From Arachis hypogaea (lineage: Eukaryota; Streptophyta; Magnoliopsida; Fabales; Fabaceae): 64,000 nt of DNA. Each line of letters begins with the position of its first letter. Position 1 is the stretch's first letter. This document shows, piece after piece, positions 12,723 through 25,100 of this stretch. Where the stretch lies: assembly GCF_003086295.3 (NCBI RefSeq), contig NC_092050.1:156432699-156496698 (forward strand), in the 5' to 3' direction. A program made the translations under genes and the position numbers. The notes beneath the pieces are model-generated. The model ran no database searches. It saw only the letters and a list, made by a program, of their open reading frames with translations, and was not told the DNA's origin.

Positions 12723-12855
12723 ATATTATGTTAATTGATAATGTTTCATACTCTAGTACGTATGATAATATTCCAAAACATGACATTCGTAGTAAAAATT
12801 ATTTTATAACAGTATAAAATGGTTAAAGAATAAAAAATTTTAAAATTAAATAAAA
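12723..12855. repeat. Direct repeat, first copy (pair with 13160-13292)
   Basis: ATATTATGTTAATTGATAAT and the following 110 bp recur 437 bp downstream with only a few differences. Words such as CCAAAACATGACATTCGTAG are shared exactly. It is too short for typical LTRs. The element type is unknown. Confidence 0.85.
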
Positions 12856-13159
12856 AGAAAAAAAATTCATTTTATAAAATTTAAAAAATTTTATTTAAGT
12901 AAAAAGTATTAGTAATAATATCCTTTTAAAATTTTTTTAATATTATTACTTACTTTTTAGATATTAAAAATCATTAATATTTAGGTTTAAAATTTTATTT
13001 ATATTAGACTAAATACTAATTTTTTTTTAAAAAAAATTAAATCATACTTTATTACTATTAACTTTTAAAAAAATAAAAATTGAAGAATTCGAGGCCTCCA
13101 CTCATCTCCGATATATCCATCCCTAATTTTATGTATTATGGGTACAGAAACATGTACTA

Positions 13160-13292
13160 ATATTATGTTAATTGATAATGTTTCATACTCTATTACGTAT
13201 GATAATATTCCAAAACATGACATTCGTAGTAAAAAATATTTTATAACAGTATAAAATAGTTAAAGAATAAAAAAGTTAAAAATTAAATAAAA
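13160..13292. repeat. Direct repeat, second copy (pair with 12723-12855)
   Basis: Near-identical to the first copy, in the same orientation. The 304 bp between them contains AT-rich sequence and a short GC-richer part (AGGCCTCCACTCATCTCCGA) but no ORF. Confidence 0.85.
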
Positions 13293-13584
13293 TATTTTGG
13301 TTTTATAACTTACATAAATAAATAATAAATAAAATATTTTATATATAATATTATAAAAATATAAAAAATTATAATTATTAAAAAAATATAATATAAAATA
13401 TTTAAATTATTGATAAAATTTATCCTAATTTTTTATTAAATGTTAATCATTTTTATTAATACATAATATTTTTTAAAAATAATATTAAAATTAGAGATGC
13501 ACCAAGACTAGTGTCAAAACCTGTTATGTCGATATGTTTAGTGTCAAAATACTATTTACTACAAAAATAAAATATTTGCCTTTT

Positions 13585-13712
13585 AAAATTACGGAAATAC
13601 AATTTTTACAGTTTGGATACGAAAATGTAACTTTCTATAAATCTATGTAAATCTATGTAACTTTTATAAGCTAATTTCAAAAAGTAAAAGTTTTACCAAA
13701 CCAAGTCTAAAT
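13585..13712. repeat. Repeat segment matching the flanks of the 16.2-kb MITE (empty site), with a partial MITE end
   Basis: About 13567-13630 is the reverse-complement equivalent of the two flanks of the element at 16220-16666, joined without the insertion (ATTTTTACAGTTTGGATACG). Just downstream, 13665-13712 contains a decayed end of the same MITE family (TTTTACCAAACCAAGTC). It serves as a natural empty-site comparison. Confidence 0.6.
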
Positions 13713-15482
13713 GGTTGTTAACATGGCCAGACCTTTGAAATGCTTGTCCCTAGTGATGTTGGGTATGTTTGGGGTTCACGTTGGGGAATAGAAAAGTCCG
13801 TTTGAGCGTCTTGAACGTCCCATTGTCATGTTTGGCAATTTTTTGGAACCCCTAACCTAAAAGTGCTTTCACCTCTGAACGTACGTTCATGTGAACTAAA
13901 AATTCAAGCTTTTGCGTTCACGTTGGGAAGGTTAATTACCGTGGGAGAAATTAGGTAAGAAATTTATTCCATATCTACCAATTGTACCCTTCATTTTTTC
14001 TATAAAAAGGATGAACATAACCACATAATTTCACAGTAGTTCTCTGTATGTTCTTGGTTACAAATTTTTTTTCCAGATTTGTTTTCATCACTGCTAAGGT
14101 AAAGATTTTAATTATATGACAACTATTGTTGATATAAATTTTTATTTTTATTAATTTTTATGATATTTTTATTATTTTTTGTTTATATAAATTATTTTTT
14201 TATCCTTTATTGTACTATATTTATGTTGTGTATAAAATTTTTTATTTTTTATTTGATTTTATTTATATGAATTTTATTTACTTTTTATTATAATTTTTTT
14301 GTTCATATAATATATGTTGTTGGTTGTGATTATTATATACTATGTTTGTATGAATTTTTTTTGTTTTTGTTTTTTATTTTTATTGTACTTCTTACTATAC
14401 TTAATTTTTGTTTTTATTATACACTAATTATAAATAACAAAAGAGTCATAAATAATAAAAATTTATAGTCCAAAATGATACTAAATTAAAGAGTACTAAC
14501 GACACTAAAATAAATTATAAAATATTTTTTTTGTTTAATATTATAAAATGTATAGTACTCCCTTTTATATTTTTATTTCTTATTTTTTTTAGTTCATATG
14601 AATTTTTTTTATTATTTACCGTTCTTTATGTTTAATATGTAAGGTGTCTTTTTTATTTTTATTTGACTTTGTTCTTTTTTATTTTTTACTTATTTTTATC
14701 ATTGACTTTTTTTTTATATTATTTTTTTAGTGTTCTAATATCTCAGGTATGTTATTAATTTTTTTTATGGTATTCTTATTATTTCTTGTTCATATAAATT
14801 CTATTTTTTTTTCTCTTTTATGCATTGTATTTATATCTTATACGAAATTTATTTTATTTTTTTTATTTGATATAGTTTATATAAATTTTTTTCTCTTTTA
14901 AAATATATTTTGTCAATTTTTATATGTTACTTTAATTTAATAAGTAAATATTAACTTTATTATAAAATGAATTAATAAGATTTATTTAAATATCTAAAGT
15001 AAAATAATAGAATAATATTTAAAATTATTTTAATTGATGTCTCTTTTAGTAATTTTTTATCTAAAAGTGATTTTAAGTAGTATAATCCAAACAACATTTA
15101 TTTTACTATAATCCATTTTGACACAAAGATTGCCAAACATAAATCACAAACTTACTTTTCATCAAAATCAAGTTTCCAAAATCAATTCTATGCAAACTCC
15201 CGTTTGCAAACTATAATCCAAACACACACATTGTAGGCTTGCAACTTCTCTTGAGGCTTTTTTTTTTTTTATTTTAAATTTATCATTCTTAAGTCACAAA
15301 AAAAAATTATTAGCAAATATATGGAATTATATATTATTCAAATAATAAGGTTTAAAATTTTAAAAATTTAAATTATATTTATTTAAATTTTAAATATTTT
15401 GGAGTAAAATATGTTATTATTAATAAAAATTTGAGAATATTATTTAAATAAATATATATAAATATACATATTAAAAATTTAA
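13713..15482. other. AT-rich intergenic DNA, possibly one large degraded element
   Basis: The left part (13757-13950) contains GTATGTTTGGGGTTCACGTT and ATGTTTGGCAAT. The right part (15040-15235), read in reverse, contains GTGTGTGTTTGGATTATAGT and ATGTTTGGCAAT. This hints at very diverged inverted ends of an element of about 1.5 kb. The interior is T-rich without an ORF. Confidence 0.3.
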
Positions 15483-15772
15483 GAATAAAGTATTGTTTTT
15501 GTCCCCAACGTTTGGGGTAAGTCCTATTTGTGTTCCTAACGTTTAAATCGTCATATTTCTATCCTTAACGTTTATAAAAGTGATTCAATGTTATCCTACT
15601 ATCAAGAAGAGATTTTTAAAACTCAAACTAAAGCGCTCATGATGTGTAATTGATGGTAGGATAACATTAAATCACTTTTACAAACGTTAAGGATACAAAT
15701 AGTACGATTTAAACGTTAGGGACACAAATAGGATTTATCCCAAACGTTGGGGACAAAAACGATACTTTACTC
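15483..15772. mobile_element. MITE of the GAGTAAAGTATCG family, internally deleted copy (290 bp)
   Basis: Long inverted ends: GAATAAAGTATTGTTTTTGT on the left and, read from the right, GAGTAAAGTATCGTTTTTGT, with pairing continuing through CCCCAACGTTTGGG. AAAATTTAA flanks it exactly on both sides (15474-15482 and 15773-15781), a 9-bp duplication as made by Mutator-like transposases. A longer relative is at 20610-21068. Confidence 0.88.
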
Positions 15773-16219
15773 AAAATTTAAAATATTATTTGAATATATG
15801 TACTAAAATTTTGAATGAGTTACTTAAATTAAAAAAATAGAATTTAAAATAGAATATAATTCTATTTAATTCAAATTATATTACATTAAATTAAAATAGT
15901 TTGAAAAGTAAATTTAAATTAGCACTGTACAAATCAATCATTTGCATAAAATTAAATTAGATTGAAAAGTATAAATTAAATTAATATTATCTAAATCGTT
16001 TAAAATTATATCATTTTTACAATTTGAATAAATTTAAAATGTACTACAAAATATAGTCTTATTTCGTTGACAATACAAATGATAGATGTAAATATATTCC
16101 ACTCACTCTAGGTTGATATATATAGTGAAACTAGTGTATAAACCATTGGACCCCTACCACGATTTTTTTTTCAAATGCTTCATCAACGTAAATCGGTTGC
16201 ATTTTCGTATTCAAACTGC
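15773..16219. other. AT-rich intergenic DNA
   Basis: No gene is visible. The last 60 bp (TCGGTTGCATTTTCGTATTC and onwards) belong to an older repeat that also occurs, inverted, near 13.6 kb. Confidence 0.4.
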
Positions 16220-16666
16220 GGCTTGGTTTGGTAAAATTTTTTGAAGAGGTGCTTGTGCTTTTTAAAAGCTCAAGCTCTTCATTTTGTGTTTGGTAAATAA
16301 AAAAAAATCATGTGTTTGTGTTTGCAGCTTTTAAAAGATCGAGGTACTTTTGAAAGCACCTAAGATAAAACATTTTAAAGTTGGTTTGTGCTTTTCAAAA
16401 TTTAAAAATCTAATATAACTTCATATATGTTAACTAATTTTTAAATTTAATGCTTGCATTTAAGTCTATTATAGTATTTTTAAATTTTAAAAGTTATTTC
16501 ACCAAATGCAATTGTTGTTGCTTGTGATTATTAAAAGTAATTTTTAATTTGATTTACCAAACATAAATATTACAACTTTTAAAAAACTATCTTTTAAAAA
16601 GCTATCTTTTAAAAGTTAGCTTTTATAAGCTACTTTTAAAAAATAAAAGCTTTACCAAACTAAGCC
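16220..16666. mobile_element. MITE with GGCTTGGTTTGGTAAA ends (447 bp)
   Basis: Terminal inverted repeats are GGCTTGGTTTGGTAAA on the left and TTTACCAAACTAAGCC on the right, with subterminal AAAAGCT/AGCTTTT words. TGC flanks both sides, a 3-bp duplication. Comparison with the uninterrupted repeat near 13.6 kb supports these ends. It is non-coding. The superfamily is unsure; PIF/Harbinger and CACTA elements make 3-bp duplications. Confidence 0.7.
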
Positions 16667-17400
16667 TGCAAAAGTTGCATTTCTATAATTTTGAAAGCCA
16701 AATATTTTATTTTCATAAATTATCCACAGCTATTATACTGAAAAACTAATTTAAGAATTGAAAATTTCAAAGAATTACTTTCACCATATTGATTATTTTA
16801 TTTTCAACTAAATTTTAACTTGTATATGAATAAATAATTTTTTAACAATTTTATTATTAGATTATTAAATTATAAACATATTATTATAAAATAAATTAAT
16901 CTTCTTTTAAAACAACAAAAGAATCAATTGACCTCACAAAAATAATTATTAAAAACTTTTAAACAATAAAACTTTTTAAAAAATAGAGCATATCATATAA
17001 ATTTTTTAAAAATTAATTTGAGTGTTTAATAGTAAAAGATTTATCCTAAAATGTAAAGTAAAAAAGTTAAAGCCAACAAACTATAATTTAAATACAAGTT
17101 AAATTAGGTTTACTTAATCTTTTAAATTTTTTAAATTTTGAATTTAAAAAATTGAAAATTAATTAATTATTAATATAAATTAATGTGATTTTGTTTAATT
17201 TTTGGTTGATAACCTTTTATTCCATATATTTTTTTTTAAATAATATAATAAATAATAATCTTTTTATTTGTATATAAAAATTTTGAATTCGAGTCTTTAT
17301 TTAATTTAAAAAAAAAAAGGTCCAAGGATATTAAGAAGTGTTAGAAGTGAAGAGTGAAGAGGGAAGCCAACTTGGCGAACTTGCAATCTCAAAACTGTCT
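16667..17400. other. AT-rich region upstream of CLPT
   Basis: 16667-17330 is AT-rich with no ORF. From about 17340 base composition becomes balanced, marking the CLPT promoter/leader. No convincing TATA box position can be fixed. Confidence 0.4.
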
Positions 17401-17505
17401 TCCCCAACCTGATTTCAGATTTCTAAACATGATATGAAATCCAAAGCCTCCTCCTTTTTCTTATTCTTAATTCATCTTCCAACCCCTTTTCGCTAATTCA
17501 CATAA

Positions 17506-17527
17506 TCTCTCTCTCTCTCTCTCTCTC
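17506..17527 (+). repeat. CT tract directly upstream of the CLPT start codon
   Basis: A pyrimidine run TCTCTC... ends two bases before the ATG at 17530. CT-rich leaders are frequent in plant nuclear genes for chloroplast proteins. Confidence 0.85.
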
Positions 17528-17529
17528 CA

Positions 17530-19515
17530 ATGGCTTCCATTCCCACCCTTTCCTCTTCTTGTATACCTTCAATCTCTCCTAATAATGTTTCAAACCCCAC
17601 CACCAACAACAATAATCTACACTTCACATCTCTCTTCGGAACCAGAATCACCATTCATCGCCTCTCTCCAATCCCTCCATTCCCCTCGGTGAGTTGCAGC
17701 ACCCGTGCCACCACTGCAACGGTGTCCTTTAGTCTTCCCACCACGTAATTCTTCTCAAACTCAATTTGGGTTTCTTTAATTTTCCTCAAATTCGCTTAAA
17801 GTTGATCACTTTTTCCCCCTTTTTTTTGTGTGCAGGAAACCCAAGGCGGATACAATTGACAAAATCCCACAGTGAGTTCATTGTTATTGTCTTTTATCAC
17901 CAGTTTTAATTCAATGGATTTGAGTTTCCTTGCAATTTAGCTTAATCGTTTGGTTTTCTGTTATTTCTGTTATCATCATCAATTTGTTGTTGCCAGCTGC
18001 ATAATTTAGCTAGTTTCTTCAGCTGAAGTAGTTTGTTAGTGTGTCACTACTTAGGAGCTTATACACATTATTGTATATACTTTCAGATTGTTTTTCTGAG
18101 GGCCTGTTTTGTTTGGTTTGGATTGATTTAGGTGGTCTGCGAGGTCTATAAAGTCTTTTGCTATGGCAGAATTGGAAGCCAGGAAGCTGAAGTATCCCAA
18201 CACAGGAACCGAAGCGCTTCTCATGGGGATTTTGGTAGAAGGTTTGTTGTAATTGGATGCCTTTTGAAATTTCAGTAATATATAGCGATACCATGCTTGA
18301 TTTGTGTTTTGCCATGAAGGCTGTGATTCATCCACTGGACTTGTGCAGTATCCATTGATTGAATGCATAATTGTGTCTTATAAATTTCAGTTGTAGCTTG
18401 CTTAATGCTACTGGCAGTGAACTTATCCGATTGCATTACCGTTTGCTTCATATGTTTCCTTTTTAGGAATTACTTGTATCGAAGTTATGTCTTAAGGTAT
18501 TGGTTATTTTGTGCAAGAACCAAGTGCGAGGATGTTAGAATGATGTAGAGTTTTGTTGCAGTGTTTGAAACAAGAGCAATATGATATTCTTTGAATAAAT
18601 AGAAATGCAATGGTAAAGTTTCATGGTTGTAGATCGTGGGAAGGTCAGGTCAGAAATTGGATTGGATACTAAATGAAATTTGATTTCCAACTTCAGTCTT
18701 AAACAGCAATCCTGAAGTGTGTGCTGTCTTAGCTCTGATCAGAAAGCAATGCCCTTCCATCTTGATTTCAAGTTGAATGAATCCATTTTCTAAATTTATA
18801 GCTGTGTGCCTTTCTTCTACTCATAAGCGCTACATAATTTTTTTTGTATTCTTTTAGGAACAAGTAAAGCTGCAAAATTCTTGAGAGCCAATGGAGTTTC
18901 TCTTTTCAAAGTACGGGAAGAAACAGTAGAGCTACTTGGGAAATCTGACCTGTATTTCTTTAGCCCTGAGCATCCTCCATTGACCGAACCAGCTCAGAAA
19001 GCCCTTGACTGGGCTGTGGATGAGAAATTGAAGTCAGGTATTATGGTTTCTGCCTATCAGTTCCATGCCAAAATTTGTTCAATAAATGAGTTAGACTTTG
19101 CACGAAATTTAAATGAAATATATTTTGGAAAGAAACTTTGAGTTGTCTTGTGCCCCATCTGAAAACGATTTTAAATGGTGATCTTGATCTTGCTTCCCTC
19201 ATTATACCTTATTTACTTTTTGATGATCTCTTTTGTCACTGCTAAAGTTATGACATAAAATGTAGGTGATGGAGGCGAAATAACCGTGACTCATTTACTT
19301 CTTGGAGTTTGGGCCCAAGAAGGATCAGCAGGTCGCCAGATCTTGTCCACTTTAGGTTTCAATGATGAAAAAGCCAAAGAACTTGCCAAAGAAGTAAGCC
19401 TCAAGTTCTGTTGTTTTGGCTCCGCGGGATCCTCAGTATCGAATTAAACTAGATGGTTTTTCGTTTCTTGCAGATTAATGAAGATGTCGATTTGAGCTTT
19501 AAGAAGCAAGCTTGA
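17530..19515 (+). CDS. CLPT: CLPT chloroplast Clp protease accessory protein
   Basis: Exons are 17530-17744, 17836-17871, 18132-18241, 18858-19037, 19266-19393 and 19474-19515, giving 236 aa with all phases matching GT-AG introns. The first about 60 residues are Ser/Thr/Pro/Asn-rich and nearly free of acidic residues, as in a chloroplast transit peptide. The mature part resembles the Clp N-domain (double repeat of helices): WSARSIKSFAMAELEARKLK, YPNTGTEALLMGILVEGTS, FFSPEHPPLTEPAQKALDWA and THLLLGVW...ILSTLGFNDEKAKEL. There is no AAA+ ATPase or protease domain. Family knowledge: plant CLPT1/CLPT2 bind the stromal ClpP/R ring and help its assembly. The C-terminus is short and ends LSFKKQA. I cannot tell CLPT1 from CLPT2. 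Confidence 0.94.
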
Positions 19516-19699
19516 GAAATTCCTTGAAAGTAGATTGATACCTTTTGATCCCTGGCATTGCAAGTTCCTTGAGAAAATTGACTGTACTCTCCCTTGTTAC
19601 AAGTTCCTGCATTGATGTACTTGACATGTATGTCAAATACTGTTGTACACTAATTGGAGATGATGCTTTTTCTCATTCTTTTTTGTTTCAAGTTTTGAG

Positions 19700-20609
19700 G
19701 AGGTCAAAATTTTAAGTAGCTTTTTATGGCTTAATCTTAGTCTCACTGCTTTACGTTTCCTTGTAAGTTGTAACAACTTTTTGAATTTTAGTTCTATTTA
19801 TACCTTTTTCCTTACATTGAAGCCATTCGTTCTCTCTTCTTATTATTATCATAAAATTATAATGTAATGGAACGTCAGACATTATTTTGATGGAGATAAT
19901 AATAAATTAAAAAATTGTTGGCTGATGAGGTTTTTTAATTCAAGTTTACTTGACAAGGCAGAGAAATGGTAGAAGAATTGCTGAAAGTATGTTATGAAGT
20001 TAAAATCATGTTGGTTGTAATGTGGATGTGTTATTTTGGACTAAACCATCTGGATTATAATTTGCAACTTTTTCATCATTTTGTTTACAGTTCCAAGATT
20101 ATATGATTTTGGCAAGAGTAATAGCCTAATAGGAGATAGTGGTTATGGAATTTCAACAGAAAACCAAAGTTGATGCTAAGACAAAATGACATGGGACTAT
20201 GAGAGTATTCTATCCATTTCTCTCTTTCCACTCAAAGCTTTGAATGAGATTATCCTTAAAGATGCACGGATGAGTTCACATGACTGGTTAGTGGTAATGG
20301 TTTTAACTTAATTAAATGGTGAATGTTAGAGAATCAATATTTTTAATGGAAAAAAAATTGGAAGTTGGTTAATGTTAGCTCAAACACAGTAAAAACAAAT
20401 GAAAATATGTTGGTCAGCTGATATTTTTGATGTTTTAATCTTTTTTATCCTAAGTAAGTAGTTCCTTTTTCAAATTGTATTGGCAATTCTCAAGTTGAAT
20501 AATCCATTGCCTTAATCATCCACTTAAAGGCAAATAATTGGTTATAGGATGTTTTCCATTTCTAAGGTAGATTCAAACTTTCAACCTCCTTAAGATATCA
20601 AATAATAAA
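19700..20609. other. CLPT 3' region and intergenic DNA
   Basis: Probably 3' UTR up to about 19700. After that it is unremarkable moderately AT-rich sequence with no supportable feature until the MITE at 20610. Confidence 0.4.
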
Positions 20610-21068
20610 GAGTAAAATATCGTTTTTGTCCCAACGTTTGGAGTTATATCCTTAACGTTTATAAAAGTGATTCAATATTATCCTACTATCAATTATACTA
20701 ACAAATCAGATTATATTTTTCAATTATTCTCACTTGGATGTGTTCAATTTTAATATTATACCCACTATTTGTGTTTAGATTCAATTATGTCCCTAGAAAA
20801 GTGAATTATGTAAGTGTTGTAAGAATTAGTTTCAACATTTGATGAGCTATTTTTCGGAGTAGATGATCAATTCTACACAGACATTTGTATTCTAACTTCA
20901 AGAAGAGATTTTTAAAACTCAAACTAAAGCGCTCATGATGTGTAATTGATGACAGGATAACATTGAATCACTTTTACAAACGTTAGGGATACAAATAGAA
21001 CGATTTAAACGTTAGGGATACAAATAGGATTTACCCCAAACGTTGGAGACAAAAACGATACTTTACTC
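20610..21068. mobile_element. MITE of the GAGTAAAGTATCG family, longer copy (459 bp)
   Basis: It starts GAGTAAAATATCGTTTTTGT and ends ACAAAAACGATACTTTACTC. Flanks are AATAATAAA (20601-20609) and AACAATAAA (21069-21077), a 9-bp duplication with one change. Its right half (from CAAGAAGAGATTTTTAAAAC) is nearly identical to the copy at 15483. It carries about 200 bp of internal sequence absent there and lacks about 45 bp near its left end that the other copy has. Confidence 0.85.
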
Positions 21069-21407
21069 AACAATAAATTATCTATTGATAAGACAAATTT
21101 AATTCGATTAAACAATTTATCATTTTAAGTTGTGAGTTAAAACTTAACTTAAATAATTGAATTAAAGAGATTTCTATTAAAACCTCTTTAGAATTGGAGC
21201 CAAAGCTTTTATAGAAAAAAATGCAAAATTTAGTTTTCAATGTATTTATTAAGTATTTTCAAATTATTGTTTCACGTATATAAAAGAGTGGCTAAAATTT
21301 TTTATATATGAATATTTTTAGTGTGAAATACGAGAATATTTGATTATTTTAATATTTTACATTGCTATTTTGTAAAAAAAAAATTATTTTAATTATGAAA
21401 AGATAAA

Positions 21408-21737
21408 GGGCTTGTTTGGGTGTCATTTTCGTAAAAGATCTTTTATAAAACTAAAAATGATTTTATGTTTAGATATCTCATGTAAAAAGATTTTTTTATC
21501 TATCAATTATATGTTTGGATAAAATAAGATAAAAGTATTTTTTTATTCATTTATTATGTGAAAAACATCTTTTTTTTTTAAAAAAAATCTTTTAAAAAAA
21601 ATATAAATTGTAACTTCTCAAAAAAATATTTTTTTTTTTATTTTTCTAGTACTTTTACTTTTACTATTAAAAATTTGTAAATACACTAAAAAATAAAAAA
21701 TATTTTTTTTTATATTTAATGCCGCCCAAACAAGCAC
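21408..21737. mobile_element. MITE with GGGCTTGTTTGGG ends (about 330 bp)
   Basis: The left end GGGCTTGTTTGGGTGTCATT pairs with the right end ATGCCGCCCAAACAAGCAC. The interior is AT-rich with TTTTATC/AAAAGAT subterminal words. No clear target duplication is visible, so the exact ends are uncertain. Confidence 0.6.
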
Positions 21738-22153
21738 AAAACATTATTGACATTTTGTAAAATTATACAACAACATATACCACATAGTGTAGATCATCTT
21801 TAAAGAATTCACCACTCATAAGTCATAATCCAATATATAAAAAAAATTTCAAAAAAAGTATGTAAATAAAATAAAATAAAAAATGGCAAAGAAATGTGAT
21901 GCCGGTGTGGTTTACACTTCACAACACAGGTTCTGAGTGACGATGGTTGTGTGTGTTGATGTGAGTCTTCATATTCATAACACTCCCGCCAAACAAAAAA
22001 ACGCAGAAACCCTAATTTCTTCAGGGTTTAAGCTCATTTCTTCAATTCTTCTTCCCTGAGCTGAAAACCGAGAATTGAGAAGAACAAACTGTACTTACCA
22101 ACTTACATTTGAAATTTTCACATTCCAAAGATTTAATCTTTGAGCTAAACAAA

Positions 22154-25100
22154 ATGAGCTTCGCGGCCTACAAGATGATGCACTGCCCAACCGGCATCGA
22201 TAACTGTGCCTCCGGTTTCCTCACTCACTCACGCGCCGACTACGTTCCACGCGTCCCTCCTCTTCCCGCCGACGACCTGGACCCTGACTCAGACTGGCCC
22301 AACCCCGCCACCCGCCGCGACCTCGGCCCCATTCCCAACCTTATCCTCACTTCTGCCAATGTCCTCGAAGTCTATGCCGTCAGGGTCCACGAGGAATCTG
22401 CTAAGGGTCCTCCGGCTGCAGCTGAGTCCAGCCGTGGCGGCGTTTTCGACGGCGTCACCGGGGCCTCACTCGAGCTTGTTTGCCATTACAGGTTTTTCTG
22501 CTTCTTTTAAATTTGGTTGTGCCGGGAATTTAGAATTGAAATTCAGCAAAATGTACTCTTTGTTTAGCTTGACTCGGTTGATTATATGGATTAGATGGAA
22601 TTTAGAATGTGAAATTGGAAGTAAAGTTTTGATTTTTGAATCCCCCAAACACAAAGTTACTGGTACAATGTGGTTTCAGCTATGGAAGTTTAGTCACTAG
22701 TTGGTAATAGTTGTAGGTGTACACAAGTGATGCTAATATATGAGTTTGATTAGTTTCAGCTTATTTCAGCTGTTGGTTTTACTGGCCTAGCTGAGTCGAG
22801 CTGTCTTGTTGGTGCTGGGATTTAGAATTTGAAGTTCAGAACGAAGTTATGGTTTTATTTTTTCTTTTTTCTTTTACTTTTTGACTATTGAAACTAATGA
22901 GTATACTGCGGACTGAGGTATGTTAAGTAAGCAGTAGTGCTTGGATTTATAATGAGTTAATGGAAAAATTGATTTTCTCTTATTTAACATTATATGGCTA
23001 CATTGTGGCTTTTTACTTAACTATATTCTTTTATTGACTTCATTATTTTTTAGCCTCTTATATGTTGAATTGATTGCTAAAATGACATGAGCCGTGAATT
23101 TAGAGTGTTATACTTGGCATTTTCCCCCCAAAGTAATCAGCATATTGTGGTTGGCTAGTCTCTATTTGATATTACCTTATTGACAAGGGGATATGCCTTT
23201 AATCTGTTGAATTTACTGATGATTTGGTGTTTGGGCTTGTACTTGTGATTCAGGTTACATGGTAATGTTGAAGCCATGGGTGTGTTGAGCATTGGAGCTG
23301 GTGATGGTTCTAGAAGGAGGGATTCAATCATCTTAACTTTTAAAGATGCAAAGATTTCAGTTCTAGAGTATGATGATTCTATTCATGGACTTCGTACAAG
23401 GTGAGTGGTTGCTTCTATCTTTTGGTCTGTTAATTATTTGTTAGTAATGTATTTTTTTTTTTGGGAAAACGGCTTTGCACTTATATAGACTGAAAACTAG
23501 AAGGATCTTTAATGGGAGGTTGGGAGATGAAAGAAATCCTTGTAACGTGCACATGTTCAGCTGAAAAGTGTAATCCTGGCAAGCTTTATTTTCTGTTGGA
23601 GAGTTAAATTGCCAGATATTGTGGAGAGCTGACTCCTAAACCCTAAAGCCCTAAGTTGTCCTTCTAAGACATTGTGGAGTCCAATTTTGAGTATTTTTAT
23701 TTTTATCCAACTTTTTTTTAAAAAATTATTTCTCTATCCACTAAGCTAGTCAAAATGGAGACTTCGCACACATTTAGTTTTGCTAGGATTCCACCTTTTA
23801 GTTGCAAAAAATATTAATGTTCCTTGGTGGCAATGAGGAACAACTAAGATATCCATCCAATGTAGTTGCTTCCATTGAGAATGAAGTTGAGGCTGGTCAT
23901 AATCTTTTGTACTACTCATTGGTTATATGTGTGCTTAAGTGTTTCTGATTACAGAGAACTATACTATTACTAATATCTATGATTCTTCAAGAAATTTCTG
24001 CAATTCTCTTTCTCCTTCTCTTTGTCCCCTCACTGATGTCCCTTCTTTTATTGGGGTCTATCTGTCTATGTGACAACTTAAAAATAATGTTATTTGATGG
24101 CAAAGTGTTCTTTTATAGAACTTGTATTCACTTATGATCTCAGGTACTCTTTACTATATTTTGTATGCATGTCTGTTTTACTAGCCTAAAGGATGAGGCT
24201 TAACTATAATCTTTTCTTTGTTTTTAGTTCCTTGCATTGTTTTGAGGGTCCAGAATGGCTTCATTTGAAAAGAGGAAGAGAACAGTTTGCAAATGGTCCC
24301 CTGGTAAAGGTTGATCCTCAAGGCAGGTGTGGTGGGGTTCTTGTCTATGATTTGCAAATGATAATACTAAAGGCTACTCAGGTCTATTATCCTTCATACT
24401 TTTCAATTTAAAAAATCGTTGTAGTATCAATGTATCTTGTGAATTTCCCTTACTATCTGCTCATCTTTAAAAAAAAAAAAATTTGTGTTTAGAAAAAGAA
24501 AAAAAAAAACGAGAATCCTCCAAAAGATAGCACAAAGAACATTAATTAGAAAAACAATTAAACATGTGGCCTAAGCTGGCCAATCTCTTTACATGGATGA
24601 CATGGGAGTTCTCTTTACATATATATCTGTTGCTAAAGTAACACAGAATCCACCTACATTCATGTGTAATAATTTTATTGCATTATGTAATTCAACTAAT
24701 ATCCCAAGTCTGATAGAATGCACTTTGAATATATACCATTTATTAAGTGTATTTTCTCATGGGAAATTTTCGATGTTAAGTATAATTTGGTGGACTTTTA
24801 ATTTTCTTAATTGGTGTTTTATTGCTGTCAGGCTGGTTCTGGTTTAGTTGGAGACGATGATACCTTGGGTTCTGGAGGTGCAGTTGCTGCTCGTATCGAG
24901 TCATCTTATATGATAAATCTACGGGACTTGGATATGAGGCATGTAAAAGATTTTACATTTGTTCATGGTTAGTGTAAGAGTATCATTTATTTGTGTTTTC
25001 TAGCATTTCAAAAAATCTTAGTGCTTCTTATACAGATAGATTACCATTCTCACCTAGGTTTTAGTTGTAATGTTGTTTTCAAGAAAAATATGAGTTGACT

